34,473 nt of DNA from Oscillibacter sp. (lineage in GTDB: Bacteria > Bacillota > Clostridia > Oscillospirales > Oscillospiraceae): the NCBI GenBank assembly GCA_022652815.1, contig JALCRR010000016.1, forward strand, positions 1 to 34,473. The letters are read 5' to 3'. The notes below the pieces were generated by a model that worked only from the letters and a program-made list of their open reading frames with translations, searched no databases and was not told the DNA's origin. Position numbers and translations under genes: made by a program. Within the stretch, counting starts at the first letter, position 1. Every line of letters starts with the position of its first letter. Of the stretch, positions 7,098 through 13,995 are shown piece after piece.

Positions 7098-7802
7098 ATG
7101 AAAACGCAGGATGTATCCAAGCTTCTTCAGGCAAATCCCTATCCCGGCCGCGGCGTACTGCTTGGCCGCAGCACAGACAATTGCTTTGCCGTCATGGCCT
7201 ATTTCATCATGGGACGCAGCGTCAATTCCCGCAACCGGATCTTCCTCCGCACGGAGGATGGCATCCGCACAGAGGCGCGAGACCCCTCCAAAATGACGGA
7301 TCCCTCTTTGATTATTTATCACCCCGTCCGGGTATTTGAGGGCAAAACCATTGTCACCAACGGTGATCAGACCGATACCATTCGGGATGCATTGGCCGCA
7401 GGCAACTGCTACCGCCATGCGCTGCTCTCCAGAACCTTTGAGCCGGACGAGCCCAACTTTACCCCCCGCATCTCCGGTGTGGTAAAGCCCGACGGCAGCT
7501 ATAACCTGTCCATTCTCAAATCTCTGGATGGGGACGCGAGCTGCTGCTGCCGCTATTTCTACGAGTATGACGCGCCCGCCGCGGGCATTGGCCATCTGAT
7601 TCACACCTATGCCGGAAACGGCAGTCCCCTGCCCTCTTTTGAAGGGGAGCCGGAACGGGTTGCCATCGCAGACGGCACCGCCGCAGCCTTTGCCGAAACA
7701 CTTTGGGCGGCGCTGAATGAGGAAAACAAAGTTTCCCTGTTTGTGCGCTATTTGGAGCTTGGCACAGGCAAGACGGACGACGTGATTAAAAACAAGTATT
7801 AA
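7098..7802 (+). CDS. PurO-type IMP cyclohydrolase family protein
   Basis: A 234-residue protein of the IMP cyclohydrolase (PurO-like) family. The archetype closes the purine ring by converting FAICAR to IMP in the cytoplasm. Characteristic stretches visible are NPYPGRGVLLGRS near the N-terminus, YFIMGRSVNSRNRIF (residues 35-49), DPSLIIYHPVR, VTNGDQTDTI and NFTPRISGVV. A clean AAAGGAG site precedes the ATG. Most bacteria use the bifunctional PurH instead; PurO-like genes in clostridia may be an extra or divergent copy. Assignment to the family is firm, but the actual reaction here is inferred. It is the second gene of the pair begun by the metallopeptidase and is closed by a terminator. Confidence 0.82.
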   Translation: MKTQDVSKLLQANPYPGRGVLLGRSTDNCFAVMAYFIMGRSVNSRNRIFLRTEDGIRTEARDPSKMTDPSLIIYHPVRVFEGKTIVTNGDQTDTIRDALAAGNCYRHALLSRTFEPDEPNFTPRISGVVKPDGSYNLSILKSLDGDASCCCRYFYEYDAPAAGIGHLIHTYAGNGSPLPSFEGEPERVAIADGTAAAFAETLWAALNEENKVSLFVRYLELGTGKTDDVIKNKY

Positions 7803-7810
7803 CAGCCCCC

Positions 7811-7844
7811 AAAAAAGCCGTGTGCATCAGCACACGGCTTTTTT
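7811..7844. terminator. Bidirectional terminator between convergent genes
   Basis: A nine-bp stem (7817-7825 with 7830-7838) and loop ATCA are flanked by six A residues on the left and six T residues on the right. It can stop transcription from both the IMP cyclohydrolase-like gene and the convergent 119-residue gene. Confidence 0.9.
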
Positions 7845-7851
7845 ATACGCA

Positions 7852-8211
7852 TTATGCCGGATTCCGCTTGGGGTCACCGGGAAGGTCGGGGCGCTTTTTT
7901 CGGATATTTTCCAACACCAGTTCCGCGCTTTCCGCTTTTTCAAAGGTGATATTCTGGAAAAAGCCGCCCTCATATTGTGTCCGTAGAACGGTCACCGGCA
8001 GTTCCTTGCCGCAGCAACCCTTCAGGGAAATGCTGGAGCTTTGAATCCACGCCCGCTCAAGGCCGGAAAAGGGCAGATACTTCGTTCCGGGGAAGGCGGC
8101 CAGATAAATTGCATCCTGTCCCATCCGATACTGCTCGACCCGTTTTGCCGTCCGATAATCCTCTTTTGCGTTTTCCAACGTGACTGTGGGGCACAGAGAT
8201 TGTAATGCCAT
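7852..8211 (-). CDS. Small conserved-looking protein of unknown function
   Basis: A 119-residue soluble protein I cannot assign. It has no signal peptide or membrane segment. The middle holds a hydrophobic, aromatic stretch (DAIYLAAFPGTKYLPFSGLERAW), then GCCGKELPVTVLRTQYEGGFFQNITFEKAE, and a charged, Pro-rich tail. A full AAGGAGG site lies eight bases before the ATG, and codon use is like the neighbours, so it is a real gene. It ends against the bidirectional terminator of the purine gene. The paired cysteines (positions 65-66) do not form a recognisable metal motif. No promoter with two good hexamers was found in the 142 AT-rich bases upstream. Confidence 0.72.
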   Translation of the reverse strand: MALQSLCPTVTLENAKEDYRTAKRVEQYRMGQDAIYLAAFPGTKYLPFSGLERAWIQSSSISLKGCCGKELPVTVLRTQYEGGFFQNITFEKAESAELVLENIRKKRPDLPGDPKRNPA

Positions 8212-8353
8212 GCACGCCGCCTCCTTTAAAATTCTTTGATTTTATTTTACCGAATTTTTCTAGGTTTTACAGTGCAAATGCAACAGTTATTGACTTTTTG
8301 CAATCAATTCTATCGGGAGCAATCGCTGGTCGCCTCTTCAGCGCCTTGCGGAT

Positions 8354-9469
8354 TTATTGCAGTATTTTTGCTGCAGCAAGCAGGATAATCAATCCCGCCA
8401 GATTGCACAGGGTAAAAAGCAGCAGATAACGCCCGGGCTTTGCGTCTTTTGTGCGCAGGTACAGCTTCAGGGAAATCAAGCTGGCAAGGGACGCCACAGG
8501 CGTTCCCAGCCCGCCGATGTCCGTCCCCAGCAGCAGTCCCCGCCAGTCGGAAGTAAAGCCAGAGAGCAGCACTGCCGCCGGCACGTTGCTGATGATCTGG
8601 CTGGCCAGCACGGAGCACAAAAGGGTGCTGCGGTCCAGTGCTGCACGCAGCAGCTCCCGCACCGGTTCGATTCGTCCAAGATTGCCGGAAAATACAAAAA
8701 AGCACACGAACGTCAGCAGGAGCATATAGTCCGGCTGCTTTAAAAGGTCACGATCTGTCAGTGCAAGGGCGCACAGGATGACGGCTGCGGCGCACCACCA
8801 GGGCAAAACGTGAAATACGCACAGCAGGCAGAGCATAAACAGCACAGCATAGAGGCACAGCCGCTTTTTGTCCATAGGGCGTCCTTCAGGCAGATTGGGA
8901 ACCGGCATGTTCTTCGGCAGAACCGGCAGTGCCGCCGCGGTCAGGCAGACAAGGCTGATTGCCGTCAGAGGAACAAGTGCTGAGAAAAATGCTCCCGCAG
9001 ACAGCTGATAGTACGCATAAAGATATAGGTTCTGTGGATTGCCCACCGGCGTTGCCATACTGCCGAGGTTGGCCGCAATGGTCTGCAGCACCACCAGGGG
9101 GATTGCGCTGTCCATGCAGCCTGCCGCTTCCAACAGCGACAGAGTGAACGGCACAAAGGTCAGCAGCGCCACATCATTGGTCACCGCCATGGATGTAAAA
9201 AACGGCAGCAGCACCAAAGCCACGGAAAGCCCGCATCTGCCGCCGCGGTGTCCGGTCAAGAGGATCCGCGTCAGCGCTTCAAAAACGCCACAGCGGCGAA
9301 AGCCCGCCACCACGGCCATTAAGGACCACAAAAGGCCCAGCACTCTTAAATCGACATAACCAACATACAGGGCATCCAGCGGAACCGCAAACATGCTGGC
9401 AAGTGCGCAGAGTGCCGCAATGCACAGTACCGGCTCCCGCCGAAAAAACTGACGCAGCATTCTCCCCAC
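8354..9469 (-). CDS. SLC13/ArsB-superfamily anion permease
   Basis: A 371-residue polytopic membrane protein with about ten hydrophobic helices. The ion-transporter superfamily signature is visible twice: ANLGSMATPVGNPQNLYLY around residue 155, and SQIISNVPAAVLLSGF followed by GTDIGGLGTPVASLASL around 300-330. These pseudo-symmetric hairpin-loop motifs belong to the SLC13/CitMHS/ArsB group, which carries dicarboxylates, citrate, sulfate or arsenite, usually with sodium or protons. The substrate cannot be chosen from sequence; no arsenic genes lie nearby. AGGAGGTGGGGAG precedes the ATG. TTGATT and TAAGGT with 17-base spacing at about 9490-9520 could be its promoter. The protein is somewhat short for the family (commonly over 400 residues). 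Confidence 0.85.
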   Translation of the reverse strand: MGRMLRQFFRREPVLCIAALCALASMFAVPLDALYVGYVDLRVLGLLWSLMAVVAGFRRCGVFEALTRILLTGHRGGRCGLSVALVLLPFFTSMAVTNDVALLTFVPFTLSLLEAAGCMDSAIPLVVLQTIAANLGSMATPVGNPQNLYLYAYYQLSAGAFFSALVPLTAISLVCLTAAALPVLPKNMPVPNLPEGRPMDKKRLCLYAVLFMLCLLCVFHVLPWWCAAAVILCALALTDRDLLKQPDYMLLLTFVCFFVFSGNLGRIEPVRELLRAALDRSTLLCSVLASQIISNVPAAVLLSGFTSDWRGLLLGTDIGGLGTPVASLASLISLKLYLRTKDAKPGRYLLLFTLCNLAGLIILLAAAKILQ

Positions 9470-9528
9470 CTCCTACGCAAAAATCTGCTTTACCTTACCA
9501 TATTCTTCCGAAAAAATCAATGTAGCAG

Positions 9529-9567
9529 AAAAGGAGCCGGCGGGCTATTGATCCGCCGGCTCCTTTT
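9529..9567 (-). terminator. Terminator of the pepD gene
   Basis: A 15-bp inverted repeat (9529-9543 with 9553-9567) with a nine-base loop lies directly after the pepD stop at 9569. On the minus strand the stem ends in CTCCTTTT, so the U-tract is short but present. Confidence 0.8.
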
Positions 9568-9568
9568 C

Positions 9569-11008
9569 TTATTTGCACCGCTTCAAAACTTCCAGCGTAT
9601 AGGCCCATACCCGTGCAACGGAAGCAATGTGCAGCCGCTCCCGGGGGGTGTGGATCTCCTCAAGATCCGGCCCGAAAGACACGCAGTCCAGTCCGGGCAG
9701 CTTGTCGGAAAAGAGGCCGCATTCCAGTCCTGCATGAATGGATTCCACGGTCATTTCCCGGTGGTACTGCTCCCGGAACACCTGGGTCATGATGTCCCGC
9801 AGGGGAGAATCCTTCCGGTATTCCCAGGCGGGATAATCCCCGGTCACTGCCGCGCTGCCGCCCAGCATTTCTGCCAGTCGGCGCAGCCGCGCCGTCACCA
9901 TTTCCTTCCGCGTTCCCACGCTGCTGCGAACGCAGAAGGTCGCCGAAAGATGATCTTCTGCCGTGTGCAAAATGCCGAGATTCAGTGACGTCTCCACCAG
10001 TCCCGGAAGGTTGGGATCGTTTGCCTGCACACCGTCGGGTGCGCATAGAAGCAGACCGATCACCCGTTGGGTGCTGGGCGCATCCATGGGGAGCCATTCA
10101 TCCTCGCCTCGTTCAAAGCAAACGAAAACGTTGGGATCGGTACACTCATATTCCTTTTTGAATACCGCATCCATCTGCGCCGTGATCTGCGCGGCAGCCG
10201 CTTCGTCTTGGACCGCAACCATTGCCTTTGTCATGCGCGGAATTGCGTTATCCTTGTCGCCGCCGTCCACCCGGACAAGCCGCATCTGCGTTTTGCGGGC
10301 AAGCTCGTCCAACACACGCCCTGTCAGCACGTTGGAGCTGGCGCGACCCTTGTCGATTTCGTTGCCGGAGTGGCCGCCGATCAGTCCGCCGATTGTTACG
10401 GTGCAGCATGCGCCGGAAAACGGCTCCCGCTCCACAGGCAGCGTGCAGGTGGTCCGGTTGCCGCCGGCACAGCTTACGGTTAGGATTCCCTCGTCCTCCG
10501 AGTCGAGATTCAGCATCCGCCGTCCTCGCAGCACCGAGGCATCCAGCCCCTCGGCGCCCTGCATTCCGATCTCCTCGTCCACCGTAAAGACCGCTTCCAG
10601 CGGCGGGTGGGGCAACGTGGCATCCTCTAAAATAGCCAGAATCATCGCAACTGCGATACCGTCGTCGCCGCCGAGAGTGGTGCCCCGGGCACCCACCAGA
10701 TCGCCGTCCACGAAGAGGTCAAGCCCCTCCCGGTCCATGTCTTTGCCGCAGTCCGGCTCTTTCTCGCACACCATGTCCATGTGGCCCTGCAAAATAACCG
10801 GCTGGGCATGTTCATAACCCGGAGAGGCCGGTTTTTTGATCACCACATTATCCAGATCGTCCTGATAGCAGGCAAGGCCGTGGTCGCGGGCAAACGCCGC
10901 GCAGTAATCGCTGACGGCCTTGGTGTTCTCAGAGCCGTGGGGAATGGCGCACAGATCTTCAAAAATGGCAAAAACCGCTTTGGGTTCCAAATTTTCTAAG
11001 ATACGCAT
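9569..11008 (-). CDS. pepD: Aminoacyl-histidine dipeptidase (PepD, M20)
   Basis: A 479-residue cytosolic M20C dipeptidase that splits a broad range of dipeptides, including Xaa-His. The di-zinc site is complete: QGHMDMV (His76, Asp78), TTLGGDDGIAVA (Asp115), TVDEEIGM (catalytic Glu145 and metal-binding Glu146), NLDSEDEG (Asp near 173) and the late HAGLECG histidine. The length matches the family (about 485). GGGAGC precedes the ATG. It begins 21 bases after the YgeY-like M20 gene on the same strand, so two peptidases are likely cotranscribed, suggesting a peptide or modified-amino-acid salvage unit. The strong terminator follows. Confidence 0.93.
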   Translation of the reverse strand: MRILENLEPKAVFAIFEDLCAIPHGSENTKAVSDYCAAFARDHGLACYQDDLDNVVIKKPASPGYEHAQPVILQGHMDMVCEKEPDCGKDMDREGLDLFVDGDLVGARGTTLGGDDGIAVAMILAILEDATLPHPPLEAVFTVDEEIGMQGAEGLDASVLRGRRMLNLDSEDEGILTVSCAGGNRTTCTLPVEREPFSGACCTVTIGGLIGGHSGNEIDKGRASSNVLTGRVLDELARKTQMRLVRVDGGDKDNAIPRMTKAMVAVQDEAAAAQITAQMDAVFKKEYECTDPNVFVCFERGEDEWLPMDAPSTQRVIGLLLCAPDGVQANDPNLPGLVETSLNLGILHTAEDHLSATFCVRSSVGTRKEMVTARLRRLAEMLGGSAAVTGDYPAWEYRKDSPLRDIMTQVFREQYHREMTVESIHAGLECGLFSDKLPGLDCVSFGPDLEEIHTPRERLHIASVARVWAYTLEVLKRCK

Positions 11009-11029
11009 GAGTAAGCTCCCTTTACTTTG

Positions 11030-12205
11030 TTATCGTGTCAGTTCCCGGAGAATTCCGCAGTAGCCCCGGACAGCCCGGTTCAGCTGCTCCAGCTCGATAT
11101 ACTCATCCACGGTGTGCGCCAAAGACTCCAGCGACGGGCCGAAGCCCACCGTGGGGATGCCTGCCTCGCCGCAGAAGGAGCTGCCGTTGGTGCAAAAGGC
11201 GTAGTGGCTGATGGGCGCCTCAATCCCCGCTGCCCGCAGGCCGGTCATCGCGCTGCGCACCAGGTCGCAGCTCTCCTCCATGGCCCAGGCCGGGAAAAAG
11301 CGCTTGGAACGCAGCGGTTCCCCGGTCCAGCAGCGGTTTTCGCCCTCGGCAAGAAATGCCCGTGCCTTCAAATTGGGAACCACCACTTTCGTTTTCTTAA
11401 TCGCTTCTCCGATCTGAGCAAGCACGGATTCCTCCGTCTCTCCCACCAGCAGCCGCCGGTCAAAGGTGGCCTGACACTTGGCCGGGACAACGGAGGAGCC
11501 GGGATACGGATCGGAAATAATATCGGTCAGTTCCAGAATGCCCTGTCCCAGCAGGGGATGCTCATTCGGCACAATTCTGCGGATCTCTTCGATCAGTGTA
11601 GCCATGTGGTACACCGCATTGACGCCCTTTTCCGGGTTGGAGGAATGGCACGGTACGCCCTCCGTCTCCACCACCACTTCTGCCCGACCCCGCTGGCCGA
11701 TCTTCAACGTTGTAGAGGTAGCCTCGCCGATAATGACCAGATCCGGTCTTGCATTTTTGATGACTTCCCGGCAGGAAACACCCTCGAACAGTTCTTCCTG
11801 TACAGAGCAGGAGACATAGATATCACCTGCAAAGTCTTTTCCCGTCTCCCGGGCGAAATCCGCCACCGCCGTCACCATGGAAGCGACGCCGCCCTTCATA
11901 TCCGATGCGCCGCGGCCATACAGCCGTTCTCCCTCGATCTTTCCGCCGAAGGGGTCGTGGGTCCACTCCTCCGGCTTTGCAATCCGTACCGTGTCGATAT
12001 GTCCGTCCAGAAGAATATGTTTCCCCGGTTTCGTGCCGTGCATGCAGCCAAGAACGCTGCCATAGCGGTCAATGGTCACCTCGTCAAAGCCCAAGGTTTG
12101 CATCGTTTCGATCAGAAACTCCGCGATGCGCTTTTCTTCGCCGGAAAAGCTGGGGATTTGCAGCAGCTTTTGGCACAATGTCACGACCTGTTCGTTGTTT
12201 TCCAT
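11030..12205 (-). CDS. ygeY: YgeY-family M20 hydrolase
   Basis: A 391-residue M20 metallopeptidase-fold protein. Metal and catalytic residues appear in order: LLDGHIDTV (His69, Asp71), GRGASDMKGG (Asp102), CSVQEELFEG (Glu137, Glu138), then GEATS and the closing HTVDEYIEL. The overall pattern fits the YgeY family, often annotated as a selenium-metabolism-linked hydrolase. None of the usual companion genes (knotted carbamoyltransferase, carbamate kinase, dihydropyrimidinase) is in this window, so that link is not supported here. The start is taken at the ATG at 12205: the longer frame to 12262 runs through the promoter region and lacks a ribosome site. A purine-rich AAGGATCGGGG lies upstream. 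It forms an operon with pepD. Confidence 0.8.
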   Translation of the reverse strand: MENNEQVVTLCQKLLQIPSFSGEEKRIAEFLIETMQTLGFDEVTIDRYGSVLGCMHGTKPGKHILLDGHIDTVRIAKPEEWTHDPFGGKIEGERLYGRGASDMKGGVASMVTAVADFARETGKDFAGDIYVSCSVQEELFEGVSCREVIKNARPDLVIIGEATSTTLKIGQRGRAEVVVETEGVPCHSSNPEKGVNAVYHMATLIEEIRRIVPNEHPLLGQGILELTDIISDPYPGSSVVPAKCQATFDRRLLVGETEESVLAQIGEAIKKTKVVVPNLKARAFLAEGENRCWTGEPLRSKRFFPAWAMEESCDLVRSAMTGLRAAGIEAPISHYAFCTNGSSFCGEAGIPTVGFGPSLESLAHTVDEYIELEQLNRAVRGYCGILRELTR

Positions 12206-12238
12206 GTGAAACGCCCCGATCCTTATAAAGAATTTCAG

Positions 12239-12271
12239 TTGCATGATACCACGTTGGCGCATAAAATACCA
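12239..12271. promoter_or_regulatory. Face-to-face promoters between ygeY and the GATase-like gene
   Basis: On the plus strand, TTGCAT (12239-12244) and TAAAAT (12262-12267) are 17 bases apart and read toward the amidotransferase-like gene. On the minus strand a TATCAT -10 box (12248-12243) with a weak TGGTAT -35 (12271-12266) reads toward ygeY. The two occupy the same 33 bases, so simultaneous firing is unlikely. Confidence 0.5.
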
Positions 12272-12299
12272 TCATGGAATTTTAATTGGAGGTAATGCC

Positions 12300-12941
12300 A
12301 TGACTCCACGAATTTTCATCTGCGGCTCTCCCGCCGATTTTTCAAACTATGACCGTGCCATTCGCGCCTTAGGCGGACTACCGCTTTTTTCCGCATCGCC
12401 GGAGGATGCCGCTGGATGTCAGGGTCTGCTGCTCCCCGGCGGAGGAGATGCCGACCCGGCATTGTACGGGGAAGAAAATCGAGGCTCCCACCCGCCGGAT
12501 TCCCCACGGGACGCTGCGGAGCTGGCGCTGATTGCACGCTTTGTGGAAAACCGTGCACCGATTCTGGGCATTTGCCGGGGTGCGCAGATGCTGAATATTT
12601 TCTTTGGCGGAACGCTGATTCAGGATCTTCCAGACCACAGCCAGATAGATGGCACCGACCTCTTCCATCCCGTGGAGGCAATTCCCGGATCCGAGCTTTC
12701 GCATTTGTATGGAACGGACTTTGTGGTCAACAGTGCCCATCATCAAGCGGTGGGTCAGCTCGGCAGCGGTCTGCGCGCCGTCTGCACCGCCCGGGATGGA
12801 GTGATCGAAGGCATTGCGCATCTTTCCCTGCCAATCTGGGGCGTCCAGTGGCACCCGGAACGGCTTGTAAATTCCTTGCTGCCGGAAGGCACCGCTGCCG
12901 GTCAGATTATTTTTGATTCCTTTTTGGAGAATTGCGTCTAA
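12300..12941 (+). CDS. Class I glutamine amidotransferase-like hydrolase (peptidase C26, PuuD-like)
   Basis: A 213-residue protein of the gamma-glutamyl-gamma-aminobutyrate hydrolase group. The triad is visible: nucleophile Cys92 in LGICRGAQMLN, and His185 and Glu187 in GVQWHPE. The oxyanion-strand motif LLLPGGGDADP lies near residue 48. Members cleave gamma-glutamyl amide bonds and serve in polyamine (putrescine) breakdown or related salvage; no other putrescine-pathway gene is nearby, so the substrate is open. GGAGGT at 12288-12293 fixes the ATG at 12300. It is divergent from the two M20 peptidases, fitting a general peptide and amide salvage neighbourhood. No clear terminator follows; the tRNA promoter begins 38 bases later. 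The family's usual length (about 240) is slightly greater. Confidence 0.88.
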   Translation: MTPRIFICGSPADFSNYDRAIRALGGLPLFSASPEDAAGCQGLLLPGGGDADPALYGEENRGSHPPDSPRDAAELALIARFVENRAPILGICRGAQMLNIFFGGTLIQDLPDHSQIDGTDLFHPVEAIPGSELSHLYGTDFVVNSAHHQAVGQLGSGLRAVCTARDGVIEGIAHLSLPIWGVQWHPERLVNSLLPEGTAAGQIIFDSFLENCV

Positions 12942-12978
12942 AAATTACAATTAGGAATTGAAAATGCAGAAAATATTC

Positions 12979-13007
12979 TTGACACTGTAAGCGTTCCATG
13001 CTATTAT
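12979..13007 (+). promoter_or_regulatory. Promoter of the tRNA array
   Basis: A consensus TTGACA (12979-12984) and TATTAT (13002-13007) with 17-base spacing ends 33 bases before the first tRNA. Confidence 0.8.
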
Positions 13008-13040
13008 ATCAAAGCTGACGATTTCCCCCGGAGGGTTTGC

Positions 13041-13115
13041 GCAGGTGTAGCACAATGGTCAGGGCACCAGCCTTCCAAGCTGGGGATGCGAGTTCGATTC
13101 TCGTCACCTGCTCCA
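13041..13115 (+). tRNA. tRNA-Gly (anticodon TCC)
   Basis: The acceptor stem GCAGGTG pairs fully with CACCTGC. The anticodon loop CTTCCAA gives TCC. The T arm GTTCGATTC and the encoded CCA are present. First gene of a five-tRNA array. Confidence 0.95.
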
Positions 13116-13121
13116 ATATTC

Positions 13122-13198
<77 letters not shown>

Positions 13199-13256
13199 AC
13201 TCCCTCTGGAGCGTCATTGTCAGCAGCAGTCCCAATAAAAAATCAGCAGCACATGT

Positions 13257-13333
13257 GGTGGGTGTAGTTCAACTGGCAGAGCACCGGATTGTGGTTCCGG
13301 GTGTTGTGGGTTCGAGTCCCATCACCCACCCCA
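13257..13333 (+). tRNA. tRNA-His (anticodon GTG)
   Basis: The acceptor GTGGGTG pairs with CACCCAC. An extra 5' G (13257) pairs with the discriminator C (13330), the hallmark of tRNA-His. The anticodon loop TTGTGGT gives GTG, and CCA is encoded. Confidence 0.95.
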
Positions 13334-13386
13334 CATACGAACGAGGGGATCGGGTCTGCCCCGGTCCTCTTCGTTTGTTTTCACAT

Positions 13387-13461
13387 TGGGGCGTAGCCAA
13401 GTGGTAAGGCAAGGGACTTTGACTCCCTCATTCGCTGGTTCGAGTCCAGCCGTCCCAGCCA
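13387..13461 (+). tRNA. tRNA-Gln (anticodon TTG)
   Basis: The acceptor TGGGGCG pairs with CGTCCCA, with one wobble. The anticodon loop CTTTGAC gives TTG. T arm GGTTCGAGTCC; CCA encoded. Confidence 0.95.
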
Positions 13462-13489
13462 ATCCCCTAAACAGCAGAAATGAATATCC

Positions 13490-13565
13490 GATCCGGTAGC
13501 TCAGCCGGCAGAGCAACTGCCTTTTAAGCAGTGGGTCCGGGGTTCGAATCCCCGCCGGGTCACCA
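13490..13565 (+). tRNA. tRNA-Lys (anticodon TTT)
   Basis: The acceptor GATCCGG pairs with CCGGGTC, with one wobble. The anticodon loop CTTTTAA gives TTT. T arm GGTTCGAATCC; CCA encoded. The last seven bases also belong to a long perfect palindrome. Confidence 0.95.
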
Positions 13566-13608
13566 AAAAGAAGAAACACCCCGCGGGGTGTTTCTTCTTT
13601 TTGGTGAC
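13559..13608 (+). terminator. 50-bp perfect palindrome ending the tRNA array
   Basis: Positions 13559-13583 and 13584-13608 are exact reverse complements with no spacer. The core CACCCCGCGGGGTG is flanked by A/G-rich and T/C-rich arms and bounded by GTCACC and GGTGAC. The right arm ends in CTTCTTTTT, so it should terminate transcription. Its left end includes the last three acceptor bases, the discriminator and the CCA of tRNA-Lys. Confidence 0.8.
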
Positions 13609-13980
13609 TGCGCTTTTGCTTTGCAAAAGCGGTCGCTGCAGCGGACGGTGGAACGGGCAAGACAACCTTGACGGTTTTCTTGCACACATTCTTTCCCTCC
13701 GAGGTAAACGAGTTGCAATATCTAAAGTGTTTGAGCTTTCCACGTCGGAGCAAAGTCCGCTCTGCTCAAAATTGCAATCGGCTTTGCCGGTTGGCGGTTC
13801 TTCGTCTGTGCTTCCTTGCTTCTCCTTTCCCCATCGAACCTGCTGCGTTGGACCTCGATGGGGGCAGAACAGGAATGCCGCGCCCAAAGTCTTTCTTCTT
13901 TTTTTATCTTTCTGTGATAAAATGGCTCCAAACGGAGGCCTCTTGCTATTTTGCAGTTCACTGCTTGGTTAATATTTGAT
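13609..13980 (+). other. Gene-free region with several hairpins
   Basis: No credible gene with a ribosome site is seen on either strand. Several inverted repeats are: GCTTTTG with CAAAAGC near 13613-13632; GCAAGA...TCTTGC enclosing AACC...GGTT near 13657-13683; and CCCCATCGA with TCGATGGGG near 13830-13864. A weak GATAAAAT -10-like box lies near 13916, before the DMT transporter. This could be a structured RNA, a dispersed intergenic repeat, or decayed sequence next to a tRNA integration point. Confidence 0.4.
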
Positions 13981-13995
13981 GAGGAGATTTGTCGG

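Noticed and set aside
13322-13753. A 143-codon minus-strand reading frame with phrases such as AGIRTPDPLLKRQLLCRLSYR
   Set aside because: It is the reverse translation of the tRNA-Lys and tRNA-Gln genes, a well-known artefact in databases. It has no ribosome site.
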